A DNA stretch of 64,000 bases, from positions 114,889,295-114,953,294 of the forward strand of contig NC_056527.1 of assembly GCF_019175285.1 (NCBI RefSeq), written 5' to 3'. Numbering within the stretch: position 1 is the stretch's first letter; every line of letters begins with the position of its first letter. Under the pieces are notes generated by a model that was not told where the DNA came from, did no database searches, and saw only the letters and a program-made list of their open reading frames with translations. The stretch comes from Sceloporus undulatus. Its lineage: Eukaryota > Chordata > Lepidosauria > Squamata > Phrynosomatidae. Positions 32,169-41,982 of the stretch are shown piece by piece. The position numbers and the translations under genes are program-made.

Positions 32169-32528
32169 AAGTAAGGCCCTGGACAGGTGGGCCTATAGCG
32201 CGCCCTCGTCACATGCTAGGGGTTGGCCGAGGGCGCACCACTCATACATGCCTCACCCCAGCACGTGACGAGGGCGTCAAAATGGTGGCGCCCTGTACAC
32301 ACGGGCACCGCCATTTTGACATGACGGACGCTTAGCATCCGCACATCACACCCCCTTGTGACGTCACGAGTGCACCATTGGCGCACTGTGGTATTACAAG
32401 GGAGCCGCAGAAAGAACCCGCTTTTTGCTGTGCGAGGAAGCTGCACGGTTTGTCCGCTGTGGCTTCCTCGCATGGCAAAACAAGGTGCCGGCAGACTGCC
32501 CTTTTTGGGCAGTTTGTACCCTGCCTAA
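32169..32528. repeat. Multi-hairpin, CpG-rich foldback repeat, copy B
   Basis: Consecutive hairpins: CGCCCTCGTCAC/GTGACGAGGGCG, TCAAAATGGTGGCGCCC/GGGCACCGCCATTTTGA, GAGGAAGC/GGCTTCCTC, and CTGCCCTTTTTGGGCAG. Inserted at the 5' edge of the Bov-B fragment. CCTAAGT lies on both sides and may be a target duplication. Unnamed family. Confidence 0.55.
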
Positions 32529-32754
32529 GTGAGTAGAAATAATCCCCTGGTTCCATCTTGATTTGGGAATAGCCGGATCTTTAACTAAGATTTCTGCCTT
32601 CATTTTCAAAGAGGAAATTAAGTTCTTTCTCTGTGTGTTTAATTTACAAGCTGTTGGTACTTAATGCATATCACTTAATGACATCACATGGAGCTGTTTT
32701 GGCCTGGAAACCTTTGCCTGGACTGGTCCTGAATTGGAGAGGGTTAGGCTACCT

Positions 32755-32950
32755 TGCCAGTTATAGCAGTTTGATACCAGTAACTGCCATGGCTCTATCC
32801 TATTGAATCCTGACATTTGTTGTTGGGTTTTGTTTTTTTTAAAGTACTGGAGCTGTCTAGCAGATATGTATTTCAGCAAACTACAAATTCCAGGATACTA
32901 TAGGATGGAGTCATTATAGTTAAATTGACTGGTATGGAATTGATATAACA
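32755..32950. mobile_element. Palindromic MITE, family P (diverged)
   Basis: Arms AGCAGTTTGATACCAGTAAC and TTAAATTGACTGGTATGGAA, with a T-rich insertion near 32825. Confidence 0.6.
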
Positions 32951-33082
32951 ACGTAGTGCTGACATGGCCTTAGTCTTTTGTGACGGTGAAGGGAAGTTGC
33001 TCTTGGTTTTTGTACATTGGAACATTGTAAACATGGAATCTGAAATGTAAGAGTCCAGGGGTCCTTTCATACTGAACAATTA

Positions 33083-33427
33083 AACTCATCCCTCCACATT
33101 TGCAGCTTTGATTATTCATGGATTTTATTAATATGTTCTCTCTAGGAATATCTAAGTCCTCCAACACAACTCTATGGTCAACTGTAACCAAAAGTTTCAA
33201 TGAAGAACCTAGAGATTCCTAAAGGTAACCCTCTCTTAGGCATTTGTAGCTTCTCCAGCACAATTCTATGTCTGGAAGATGTTGACCACAGAGTTGCACT
33301 AGAGGACCAAGAGATTCCTAGAAAGGTAGGTAAAAAAGGAAAAACATAGTGTTTTTGTTATTTGTGGTTTTACCACATTCACGGAGGTCCTGTGCCCCTA
33401 ACCCCAGTGAATGTGGAGGGATGAATG
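33083..33427. mobile_element. Tigger/pogo-like MITE
   Basis: ACTCATCCCTCCACATTTGC and GTGAATGTGGAGGGATGAAT ends. Same family as 4713-5044. Confidence 0.65.
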
Positions 33428-33437
33428 TATAATGCTT

Positions 33438-33925
33438 TAGAATCATAGAGCTGGAATAGACCCCCAAGGACCATCCAGTCCAACCCCATTCTGCATGCAG
33501 GAAGACAAAACCAAAGCAATCCTAACAGATGGCCATCCAGCCTCTATTTAAAAATCTCCAAAGAAGGAGACTCCATCACTCACTAAGGCAGCGTGCTCCA
33601 CTGTTGAACAACACTTACCATTTTGGTGGAATCTCTTTCCCTGTGTCTTGAATCCATTGCTCCATGTCTCAGTCTATGGAGCGGCAACCTCAATATGACA
33701 TCCTTTCAAATATTGAAACATGGCTATCATGTCACCTCTTAACCTCCTCTTCCCCAAGCTAAACTTCCCCAGCTCCCTAACCCGCCTCTCATAGGAGTTG
33801 ATAGTTTCCAGACCTTTCACCATTTTGGTGGCCCTCATTTGGACACCCTCCAGCTTCTCAACATCCTTCTTGAATTGTGTTGCCAAAAACTGGACACAAT
33901 ATGATTCCACTGCAACTGTCATGGC
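33438..33925 (-). mobile_element. CR1 LINE 3' fragment
   Basis: AGAATCATAGAGCTGGAATA through GCCAAAAACTGGACACAATA. Reverse orientation. Confidence 0.86.
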
Positions 33926-33926
33926 T

Positions 33927-34083
33927 ACATCCGCATCCTAAGGTGTGTAATTTGGTGAAGCACTAGCATCCTCTGGATGAGAATATCTCTCCCAAAATGG
34001 CATATCCCAGGCTTCCATACGATGTTGCCCTGACAGTTAAAGTGGAATCATAGCACTATAATTGTGTTGTCCGAAAGGGGCCC
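33927..34083. mobile_element. MITE, family H (diverged)
   Basis: Right end GTTAAAGTGGAATCATAGCA and GTTGTCCGAAAGGGG. The left end is poorly preserved. Confidence 0.5.
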
Positions 34084-34543
34084 AGGAAGGACTATACCAT
34101 GCTTTTGAACAGTTAGAATAAGCTTGATGTCTTTATTTCCCTTGAAAAGAAGACACCTATGGTACTGCCCATCTCCCCATGGCATCTCTCACTTATGGAA
34201 TAGGGCAGGCAGGGAACAAGCAACATGATGCTTGGCAGATGTTACTCTGACCTGTGCAGCTCTTTCTTTTTAAATCATACCCAAATATTGGGGCAAAAAT
34301 ATCCCCTCTTTTGTTTCCCGAGCCTTCAGCCGCCGCTATTTCCTCCCTAGTCATGAAGACTAATACGCACACACACACACACACACATATATTCTTGTGT
34401 TCATTATGCACCTCAAGCAATGCTTCCACATTGCTGTTGCCTAGTTAACCATCCTACACCATTTGTTTTTCATGTTTAGATGTGCTTGGCTGTGTGCATA
34501 TTTGTATTCATCACTGTTGGATGAAGTAAACATTTTATTCGTA

Positions 34544-34918
34544 CAGGCTGAGTCTCCCTTATCCGAAATGCTTGGGACAAGAAGTGTTTTCGATTTTGGA
34601 TTATTATTATTTTTTTGCATTTTGCAAATCTCTTCCAACTCTACAATTCTATGATTCTATATAAGGTGATATCTCAGAGATGGGACCCAAGCCAAAACCT
34701 GAAATTCATTCGTTTCATATACATCTTATAAACATAGCCTAAAAATAATTTTATACTGTACATAATATTTTTTAATAATTGTGTGCATGAAGCAAACTTT
34801 GTGTAGACTGTACCATCAGGAAGCAAAGGTGTCACTATTTCCGTCATCCATGTGGACAATTTTGGATTTGGGAATATGTTGGATTTTGGAATATTTTGGA
34901 TAAGGGAGACTCAGCCTG
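34544..34918. mobile_element. MER2-like Tigger element with nested CR1 tail
   Basis: Ends CAGGCTGAGTCTCCCTTATC and GATAAGGGAGACTCAGCCTG are inverted repeats flanked by TA. Interior AATGCTTGGGACAAGAAGTG and AAGGTGTCACTATTTCCGTC read like mammalian MER2 (from memory). A CR1 3' tip (CTCTTCCAACTCTACAATTC, then a short ATTCTATG-type tail) is inserted at about 34625-34664. Confidence 0.75.
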
Positions 34919-35341
34919 TATGTATGTGAGAGGGAAAGGCAGGCATTTTGTGAGGGTCTGCAAACATAGATAGCAGTGAATAGACAGAAGGGTAGGCCTG
35001 TGGTGTCTCTGAATGTCACACACAAACCAAAGGACAGTTAGGAGCTGTGTCCTGTTGCTAGGATGGCAGTACACAAGCAAGGAGTTCTGTACAAATTGGA
35101 ATTATGGAGTACAAATTGGAAAGATATTGGATGCCACAAGCGACTTTGAATCACTCTAGTGTGGCAAAGTGAAAGCTGGCTCTTGCTGAATATATCAACC
35201 AAGGCTGATAGATACCTTGAGACTCTTTTAATCTCTCAAAGTAAATGGTGATCCATGGTGGCATTACTTCAGGGCACCTGGCTGTAGGGACAGGAAGCAA
35301 CTGGTCTGCCATGTTTTCCAATGAGGCCTTTCTGTGATTTA

Positions 35342-35573
35342 CAGTGGACCCTTGTTATACGCTGGGGTTTGGTTCCAAGATCCCCCGTGGATAACAAAAT
35401 CCGTGGATGCTCAAGTCCCATTAAATATAATGACACAGCAAAATGGTGTTCCTTATAAAAAATGGAAAATTAAAATTTCAAAAATATTTGAAATTTATAC
35501 TTTTTTTGAACATTTTCAAACCGTGGATGCTTGAATCCGTGTATAAAAATCTGTGTATCAAAAGGGCTGACTG
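35342..35573. mobile_element. Tigger-like MITE
   Basis: TA-flanked, ends CAGTGGACCCTTGTTATAC and GTATCAAAAGGGCTGACTG. Interior AACCGTGGATGCTTGAATCC and matching inverse. Confidence 0.7.
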
Positions 35574-35887
35574 TATTAGTCAAATCTATACCCCTCTTCC
35601 TTAAAGAGTTGGGAGTAAAAAAATATATTTTCACAATTCTGTAAAGTAGATTAGGCTGAGAGACTGCTTTGCCCATGACTAAAGATGAATTATACCCAGT
35701 TCACTTGCCATTCTAGGGTCAGTAATTCTGTCAACAACAGCGCCGTGGCATTTTGTTGGGTATAGATGAGCCGGGCATGTGTTTCATGTCCTGCAGGACA
35801 CAAGGCAGTGAGTTGGACTCTGTATGAAGAATCCAATGCCACAAAGTTGTGTGATCTTGGTCTAACTTTGAGAACTCAAGTGGGCCT

Positions 35888-36062
35888 TGTCCTTGTGTGT
35901 CTTCAAATCATTTCCAATTTATGGTGACCCAATCATGGGGTTTTCTTGGCATGATTTTTTCAAAGGGAAGGCCTTTGCCTGCCTCTAAAGCTGAGAGATG
36001 TGCCGAAGTGGGTTTCCATAGCTGAGTGGGGTTTTGAACCCTCATACGCTGGCTCCCCAAAT
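35888..36062 (-). mobile_element. Sauria-type SINE (partial, diverged)
   Basis: GTGTGTCTTCAAATCATTTC, CATGGGGTTTTCTTGGCA and GGGTTTTGAACCCTCATACG (B box) in reverse order. Confidence 0.7.
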
Positions 36063-36596
36063 AGGCCTTGCATGTACAAAATTTCTCAAAGCCCTACGAA
36101 ATGGTGCCCATTTCTGTGGCAACAGAAACCAGGACCAGTTCCACATTTTCCTAGCTAGAGGTACCATGGACAAATAGAGGAGAAATTATTCCCTTTACGT
36201 CTTTCAAGATTTTTGAGGTTGCAAAGGGCAGGAAAAAAATGGGAGAGATGGTGGAAGGAATGAGAATTCCTTTTGTCAGTGGAAGCAAATGGTAGAAAGT
36301 GGAGATGGTTGATGGATTCAGGAGACACAATGGCCCTAACGAAGGAGTGTGGGTAAAAGATGCACTTCAGTATGTCCTCCAGAGCAAATAAGTGCATTTG
36401 CACTGTGTAACTCTTGGAAGAAAGCCCTACTGAGAGCTTGGAAAAGCTACATTTAGAAAGTACTTCATTCCTCATTCTAATTATTCCTTGCCATTACTTC
36501 TTATAATGCTCAAAAAGTAACTAGTTGCATTGCTCATTGCACTTTTTTTTTTTTTTTTTTTTTGGGTGGGGTTTGAGGGAACAATTGAGAATCGCT
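36063..36596. other. Intergenic, no gene recognised
   Basis: Unique-looking DNA ending in a T run of about 21 bases at 36543-36563. Confidence 0.4.
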
Positions 36597-36724
36597 AAGA
36601 TGGTGGTTCCCAACCTACGTTCTTACGTTCTTCAGCTCCATAATTCCTGACTGTTGACCAACTTGGCTGGGGCTTCTGGGAGCTGAAGTCCAAAACAAAT
36701 GGAGGACCAGAGACTGGGAACCAC
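36597..36724. mobile_element. Palindromic MITE, family F
   Basis: GTGGTTCCCAACCTACG at left and AGACTGGGAACCACAG at right; central GGGGCTTCTGGGAGCTGAAG. Confidence 0.7.
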
Positions 36725-37563
36725 AGTACAAAGAGAATGGCATTAAATTTGAAAAAAATGCTGTACAAAAGTGTCTTAAAAAGGCACTTTAAATGTACCT
36801 TTAAAAAAAACAATGGGAAGATGGTACTTGTTGCACCAGCCACATAACTTCATCCCCATTTGTTACATTACTTTGTGAAATTCCTTACCAAGAAAACTAA
36901 TGTTACTTCAAAACTCTGGCCTGATAGAGGTCAGTCTATGATTTGTATATTATAGCTTTGTGAATATTGTGAGCTCTTTCTTCTTTGTACAGAGGTGCAT
37001 GCCTACCATGGCAGGGTGGGCCTGTCTTGGCCTAAATTAATTCTCATCACTGAGGAAAGAAAAGCCAGATAGGATTTAAGCTTGCTGGTGGATCACCATT
37101 TCCCTGTGTATATACCAGGGCTTTAAGTTAAGTGGAATTGACTTTTCTGATATAGCAGGATCAAACCTATCGTGTATGGAAAAACAAGCATGCCAAGTGG
37201 AGGGGAATGGATATTGCCAACAGAGTGTGTTTCTATGTTATGCCCAGGTGAAATGGGTAGGTAGGATATGAGTCAGTTGCATTTGAACATACATCATGTG
37301 GCATTACTGTTTAGGAAGTGCTACATAGGCTATTCCTATTCCTATGGCTGTTTAGGAAGGGCTACATAGGCCTTTCCTATAGTTTCATGACCATCCACTT
37401 ATGACACATAATCAAAGATGCTCCTTAGGGGCTAGAAACTAGCTTCTGATTGATTTCAGCCATCGGGCATCATGCCCTCTCCTAGATGTACAGCATCTTC
37501 TTTCTATTTATCATACTACAATTTTATAGAATTTGGGAATGGACACTTAAAAGCCAGATAACA
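36725..37563. other. Intergenic, no gene recognised
   Basis: Includes a short local duplication near 37320-37380 (GCTACATAGGC.TTTCCTAT twice). Nothing else evident. Confidence 0.4.
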
Positions 37564-37795
37564 GAGGAAGCCAATGTGGCATAGTGGTTTGAGTGTTGGA
37601 CTATTTACTCTGGAGACCAGCGTTCGATTCACTGCTTGGCCATGAAATCCACTGGGTGGCCTTAGGCAAGTCCCATAGTCTCAGGGGAAGGCAATGGCAA
37701 GCCTCCTCTGAACAAATCTTGCCAAGAAAACCCCATGATGGGTTTACCTTAGGGTCGCCATAAGCTGGAAACGACGACACACAACAAAGCAGAAG
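37564..37795 (+). mobile_element. Sauria-type SINE (full length)
   Basis: GTGGCATAGTGGTTTGAGTG head, B box near GCGTTCGATTCACT, CTTGCCAAGAAAACCCCATG, tail GGAAACGACGACACACAAC. Confidence 0.88.
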
Positions 37796-38314
37796 GACAG
37801 GCAACAAGCCTATCTTGTGCAAGAGACCATAAACCCTATTCACATTTATTTAAATAACTATCCTGCTTTGCTTCCACTAGGTAACTGCACTATGACATAG
37901 CATAATATCTAAATCAAGTTATGTCATACTCGTTTTAGCCCCATCGCCTTTTTGGATGTGTATTTTTTTTGTTTGTTACCTTTTCCATTCCAAAATCTGA
38001 CTTGCGAGTTTGTAAATGGTATCTTTTTCTTTCCATGAACATTATTTGGATTTGTACATATGATTTGCATCTTGGGATCCCCCCCCCCCCCCCCGGTATT
38101 TGGGAAAGCAGAAATAATCTGATTAGGCTTTGTCTTAATGGAAATTGACAATTGGTGATTTGATTCATTCACAAGCTTGTCTTGAGTTTTTTAGCTGCAA
38201 AGCTTAGTCTTTTGAGTTGGCTTGCTATGAATTGCCAGTTCCATCAATTTTTGTCTCTCCATTCATTTAGATTGCAAGAAATTGCTATCTTGGGCATACA
38301 TATGATTCAGAATA

Positions 38315-38567
38315 CAGTGGTACCCCGGGTTACGAATTTAATTCGTTCCGCGGCGCCGTTCGTAACCCGAAAGATTTCGCAACCCGAAAAAGCCATAGCC
38401 GCTAGCGCTGAAAGCCGCGATTTCGTGCGAAAAAGCGCCGAAAAGCACCAAAAATTTTTTCGTAAGCCGGAAAAAAAACCGTAACCCGGAACAGTTTTTT
38501 CCTATCTAATTTTTTCGTATCCCGGAAATTTCGTAACGCGGTCATTTCGTATCCCGGGGTACCACTG
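38315..38567. mobile_element. CpG-rich Tigger/mariner-like MITE, 253 bp
   Basis: Flanked by TA. Ends CAGTGGTACCCCGGGTTACG and CGTATCCCGGGGTACCACTG are near-perfect inverted repeats. The interior repeats CGTAACCCG-type words and keeps many CpGs, suggesting recent insertion. Confidence 0.8.
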
Positions 38568-38693
38568 TACAAAGAAAACAAGACTAAGGGTGAATCAAGA
38601 ATAGGGCAAGGGCTAATGGAAGACCAACTGTCAGCTCCTACCAAAAGCACATTTGGATCTTTTTTTTTTCCAGATCATCTCTTTAATATAATT

Positions 38694-41152
38694 TTTATTT
38701 CTTTTTATTTTTTTATCGTTCCCCATCCCCCCCTTTAAATACACAACAGAAAGACATTTCCCCCTCCCCTTTTTGGGGTGTAGAGTTGTGGGGAGAAGGG
38801 GGTTCTGAGGAAAACAGGGTGGTCCAGAGGGTGAGCCGCTGTAAAAACCCATCCCTCTTTAACACCCCATGTGTAGTTTGTTTGGTTATTTATGTGGGGC
38901 TTTTTTCTTCTTCTCTGTATCCCCTCCTTTACCCCACAGGTTTCCACTTTCATCAACTTGTTAAAATTCACGTCCATCTTGGTTGTTTTGGGGGGGGTGT
39001 AAAAACACTTAGCAGGAAGGAATGAAAAGAACAGGAAAAGGAACCCCAAAAGAACTGACACAAAGAGGGCTGGGAAATGGAAAGGGTTAACTTTTTTCTT
39101 CATCATCATCATCATCATCATCATATGTCTTTTTTTTCTTTTTTTCTAAAAAAAATTACTTCCAGTTTGCTTTTTATTATTCCTTTTTTGTTGGTGGGTA
39201 TTCTCTCTCTCACTGTTGGTTTTCATTTTTTGGTTATTGTATAGAAGTTTTTTTTAAGAGCTTTGGATTCATAAAGAGGGTTTTTTGTGTGTTTTTTTTC
39301 TTTTTTTCTTTTTTGCAAGGACGTCGGCACACAGCGCATGTAAGGGGGCTCTGTGTGTGAGACGGGAGGAGCCTTCTGGTTTTCGTGGTTTCTTTTTCTT
39401 TATTTCTTTTTAAAGCCATCGGAGTAGGTTTTGTGTCGTTTCCCGCGCAGAGACGGAAGTCACGTCTATCAGGAGGAAAAAGACAGCGAGGTTGTTGGTT
39501 TTATTTGGTTCCCCGGTGCAGGTAAAGACCCAACTGGGGAGGAGGAGGAGAGAGAGAAAATAAAAATGGTGGGAGAGAAGAAAGCGGCGCCTCTTTCTTT
39601 CCCTGTTTGGTTGCTGTTCAAGTCGTTCAAATCCATCAACAGTTCGGGAATCTGTCCATCCATCCTCGATGGTCATTTTTTTATACACAATGGGCAGCGC
39701 ATGCTCTGGGAGGGGTGCAGGGTGGGGGGGACAGTTTCTCATCTTTGCCCCCCTCCCCCCTTAAGTTTTGTCTCCTTGGGTTAACAATTTTCATTCTGTC
39801 CATTCTTTTTGTTTGCTTTGCTTTTTTTGGCCTTTTTCAGTCTGTAACACAGTAAAAGGGTGGAAGGTGAGTGTGAGAGAGGGAGCTCTAACAGGTGAGT
39901 GTGTGTGTGTAAGAAAGAGAGAGAGAGGAGACTTGGGTACACAATGGGTGTCAAGAGTGTGCCAGCAGCTGTCACAAGAGGAGAGGCAAGGAAAGGTTTT
40001 AGCACATATGTGGCAAGAGGAGGGCTTTGGGCCACATGTGGCAAAGTTAGAGGGAGATATGCCAAGTGGAAGGATATAATGTTGGAGCATTTCCATTGAC
40101 TGGAGGAGAGACTTGGCATACAAAAGCCTGGGGGAAAAGTGTGCTCACTCACACAGGCGAGAAGCCCTTTGTCTAGGGAGCATGAACTTAAAATGGCAGG
40201 GGTTATCTTGAGATGCTTTTGACAGAAATGTTGAAGAGATCTCTGGAGATGCATGGTGGGAGAGGACAATGGCAGTCTTGAAGACAGGTGTGGAAAAACA
40301 GGCAACTCTCGCATGAGGTACGTGTGCATGCCATAGGAGATGGAAGACTCTGGAATACACAGGTAAGTGAGAGGGAATAGATGGGAGCTGGCATCCATGT
40401 TGGATTGGGCAGCTATGGCTGTCCAGATAGGATCCAGGTATTGGGAGGCAGGTTAGTTGGAGAGGTAGGGAATCAGCCTCAAGTGACACATGGGACATGT
40501 GTAGGAGATGTAGAGCAGTTGTACTGGCAATGCTTTGTGAGTGGAAATGTGGGCAGCAGAAAGGTCAAGGATTGGCAAAGGTGAAGGAAAGAAACAATTT
40601 CTATGTTTTATACCAGGAGTGGAAATAATGCAGCTTTCTTGGAGTCGTTGGTTGTGCAAGTGCCGGCAGCCCTGACCAGCACAGCTAGTTGTGAGGAGTG
40701 CTGGCAACTTCACTTAAGCAGCTTCTGGTGAGCAGCATGATTCCCACCCTTGAGCCATAGGAAGCCCCATTTCCTTCATCTAAACCAATCCTATAGCATG
40801 GAGGGGACAAGGCAGTTCTGAATGGATATACTGCATTCCTATTCACCTCAGGACATGTGGTCTTCCCTCAAAATGGACTGCACAAGATGGGCACTATCTG
40901 GGGCAAAAATAGAGGAGGTCTGAGGTTGGTGTGAGTGGTTGAGGATCAGCTTGAGTAGGTGGCAGGCCTCTCTCTCTCACACTTACTGGTCACTCTTCCT
41001 TGCTGGCAGTAAGAAAGGGGTGAGGTTGAGTTGGGCTTTGCGTGAGGGTTATTGGGTATGGGCAGAGGGGAGGCACCCAAGTGGGTGTCCATCCCTCCAC
41101 TGGCTGGTTCATTAGTCATTCTCTCTCAATGGTGGCAGTGTAGCATCCGTCT
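38694..41152 (-). other. ZFHX2: Probable ZFHX2 3' UTR
   Basis: About 2.4 kb downstream of the stop is free of recognisable transposons, unlike the flanking DNA, which suits a long 3' UTR. AATAAA on the minus strand occurs at 38704-38709 and 38694-38699, with another at 39173-39178. T-rich, CAT-microsatellite (about 39103-39124) and CpG-containing segments (about 39400-39700) lie inside. The extent is inference; open frames here are composition artefacts. Confidence 0.4.
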
Positions 41153-41982
41153 CTATAAAGCTAGTAGTGTCGTAGAGGTAGCGTTACTTTTTGGGTTGGA
41201 GTCCGAGTGAGGTAATTTGGATTCCTCTTTGGCAAACACCGATGCGGTTGCTGCGTTGGATCCGGCCTTGCGCCGGTGAGCGCTGGAGCGCAGGTGGGCC
41301 CCCAGTGCCTCACGCCCACTCACAAGCACCTCGCAGGCCAGGCAGTGGTAGGTGCACACAGGCACACGCAGCGGAGGCGGGGCGGCAGGGGGCTGGCGCC
41401 CAAAGTAGCAGAAAGCGGCCTGGTGGGCTGCAGCTGCCCCTTCGCTCTCAAAGGCTGCCTTGCACTGGCGGCAAAGGTATTGGTGAGTCACATCAACCGT
41501 AGAGATGCCAGGGGCCTCCGACACCTCAACCGGTGGCTCAGGCGTGGGTGTTGGGAGCAGGGGACTGGGCAGCAGCCCCATAAGTGTCTGAGGTATGACA
41601 GGGTTCATGGGAAAGAGCCCCTTCTTCATGCCATAAAGCTGCTGGAAGTAAGCCCCAGGCAGCTGGGCTCCAAACAGTGAGGGGGCAGTCGCTGTTGCTG
41701 CCGGCAAAGGGAAGGGCAGGAACTGGCCACCCAAAAGAGCCGGCACTGTGGCCTTTAACGTCTTGAGGTTCTTCAGTGTGGCAGTTGAGGACAAGGAGGG
41801 TTCCTGGGCTGAATTTGGAGTGGGGTCTGCCTGGCTGTCGCTCAGGGTGGTCTCTGGAGCAGGAGCAGGTTCTGTTGAGGGACCATGCTGGGACGGTTCT
41901 GGAGTGAGGTGCTGAGGTAAGGGTGGGCCTGGCTGGGTGGAGGCCAAAGGGGTGCTCAGAACGCCAGAGGAAGAAGAAGGGC
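41153..41982 (-). CDS. ZFHX2: ZFHX2 coding exon 9 (C-terminal)
   Basis: Acceptor TTTGAACAG. Codes [18 protein letters not shown] and a Pro/Ala/Ser-rich stretch, then fingers [20 protein letters not shown] and [20 protein letters not shown], and ends [11 protein letters not shown] with a stop at 41153-41155. The terminal finger pair is typical of ZFHX2/3/4. Confidence 0.93.

Noticed and set aside
39781-40398. 205-codon minus-strand frame downstream of the ZFHX2 stop
   Set aside because: CT-rich composition, no domain, no splice link to ZFHX2; sits in the probable 3' UTR.
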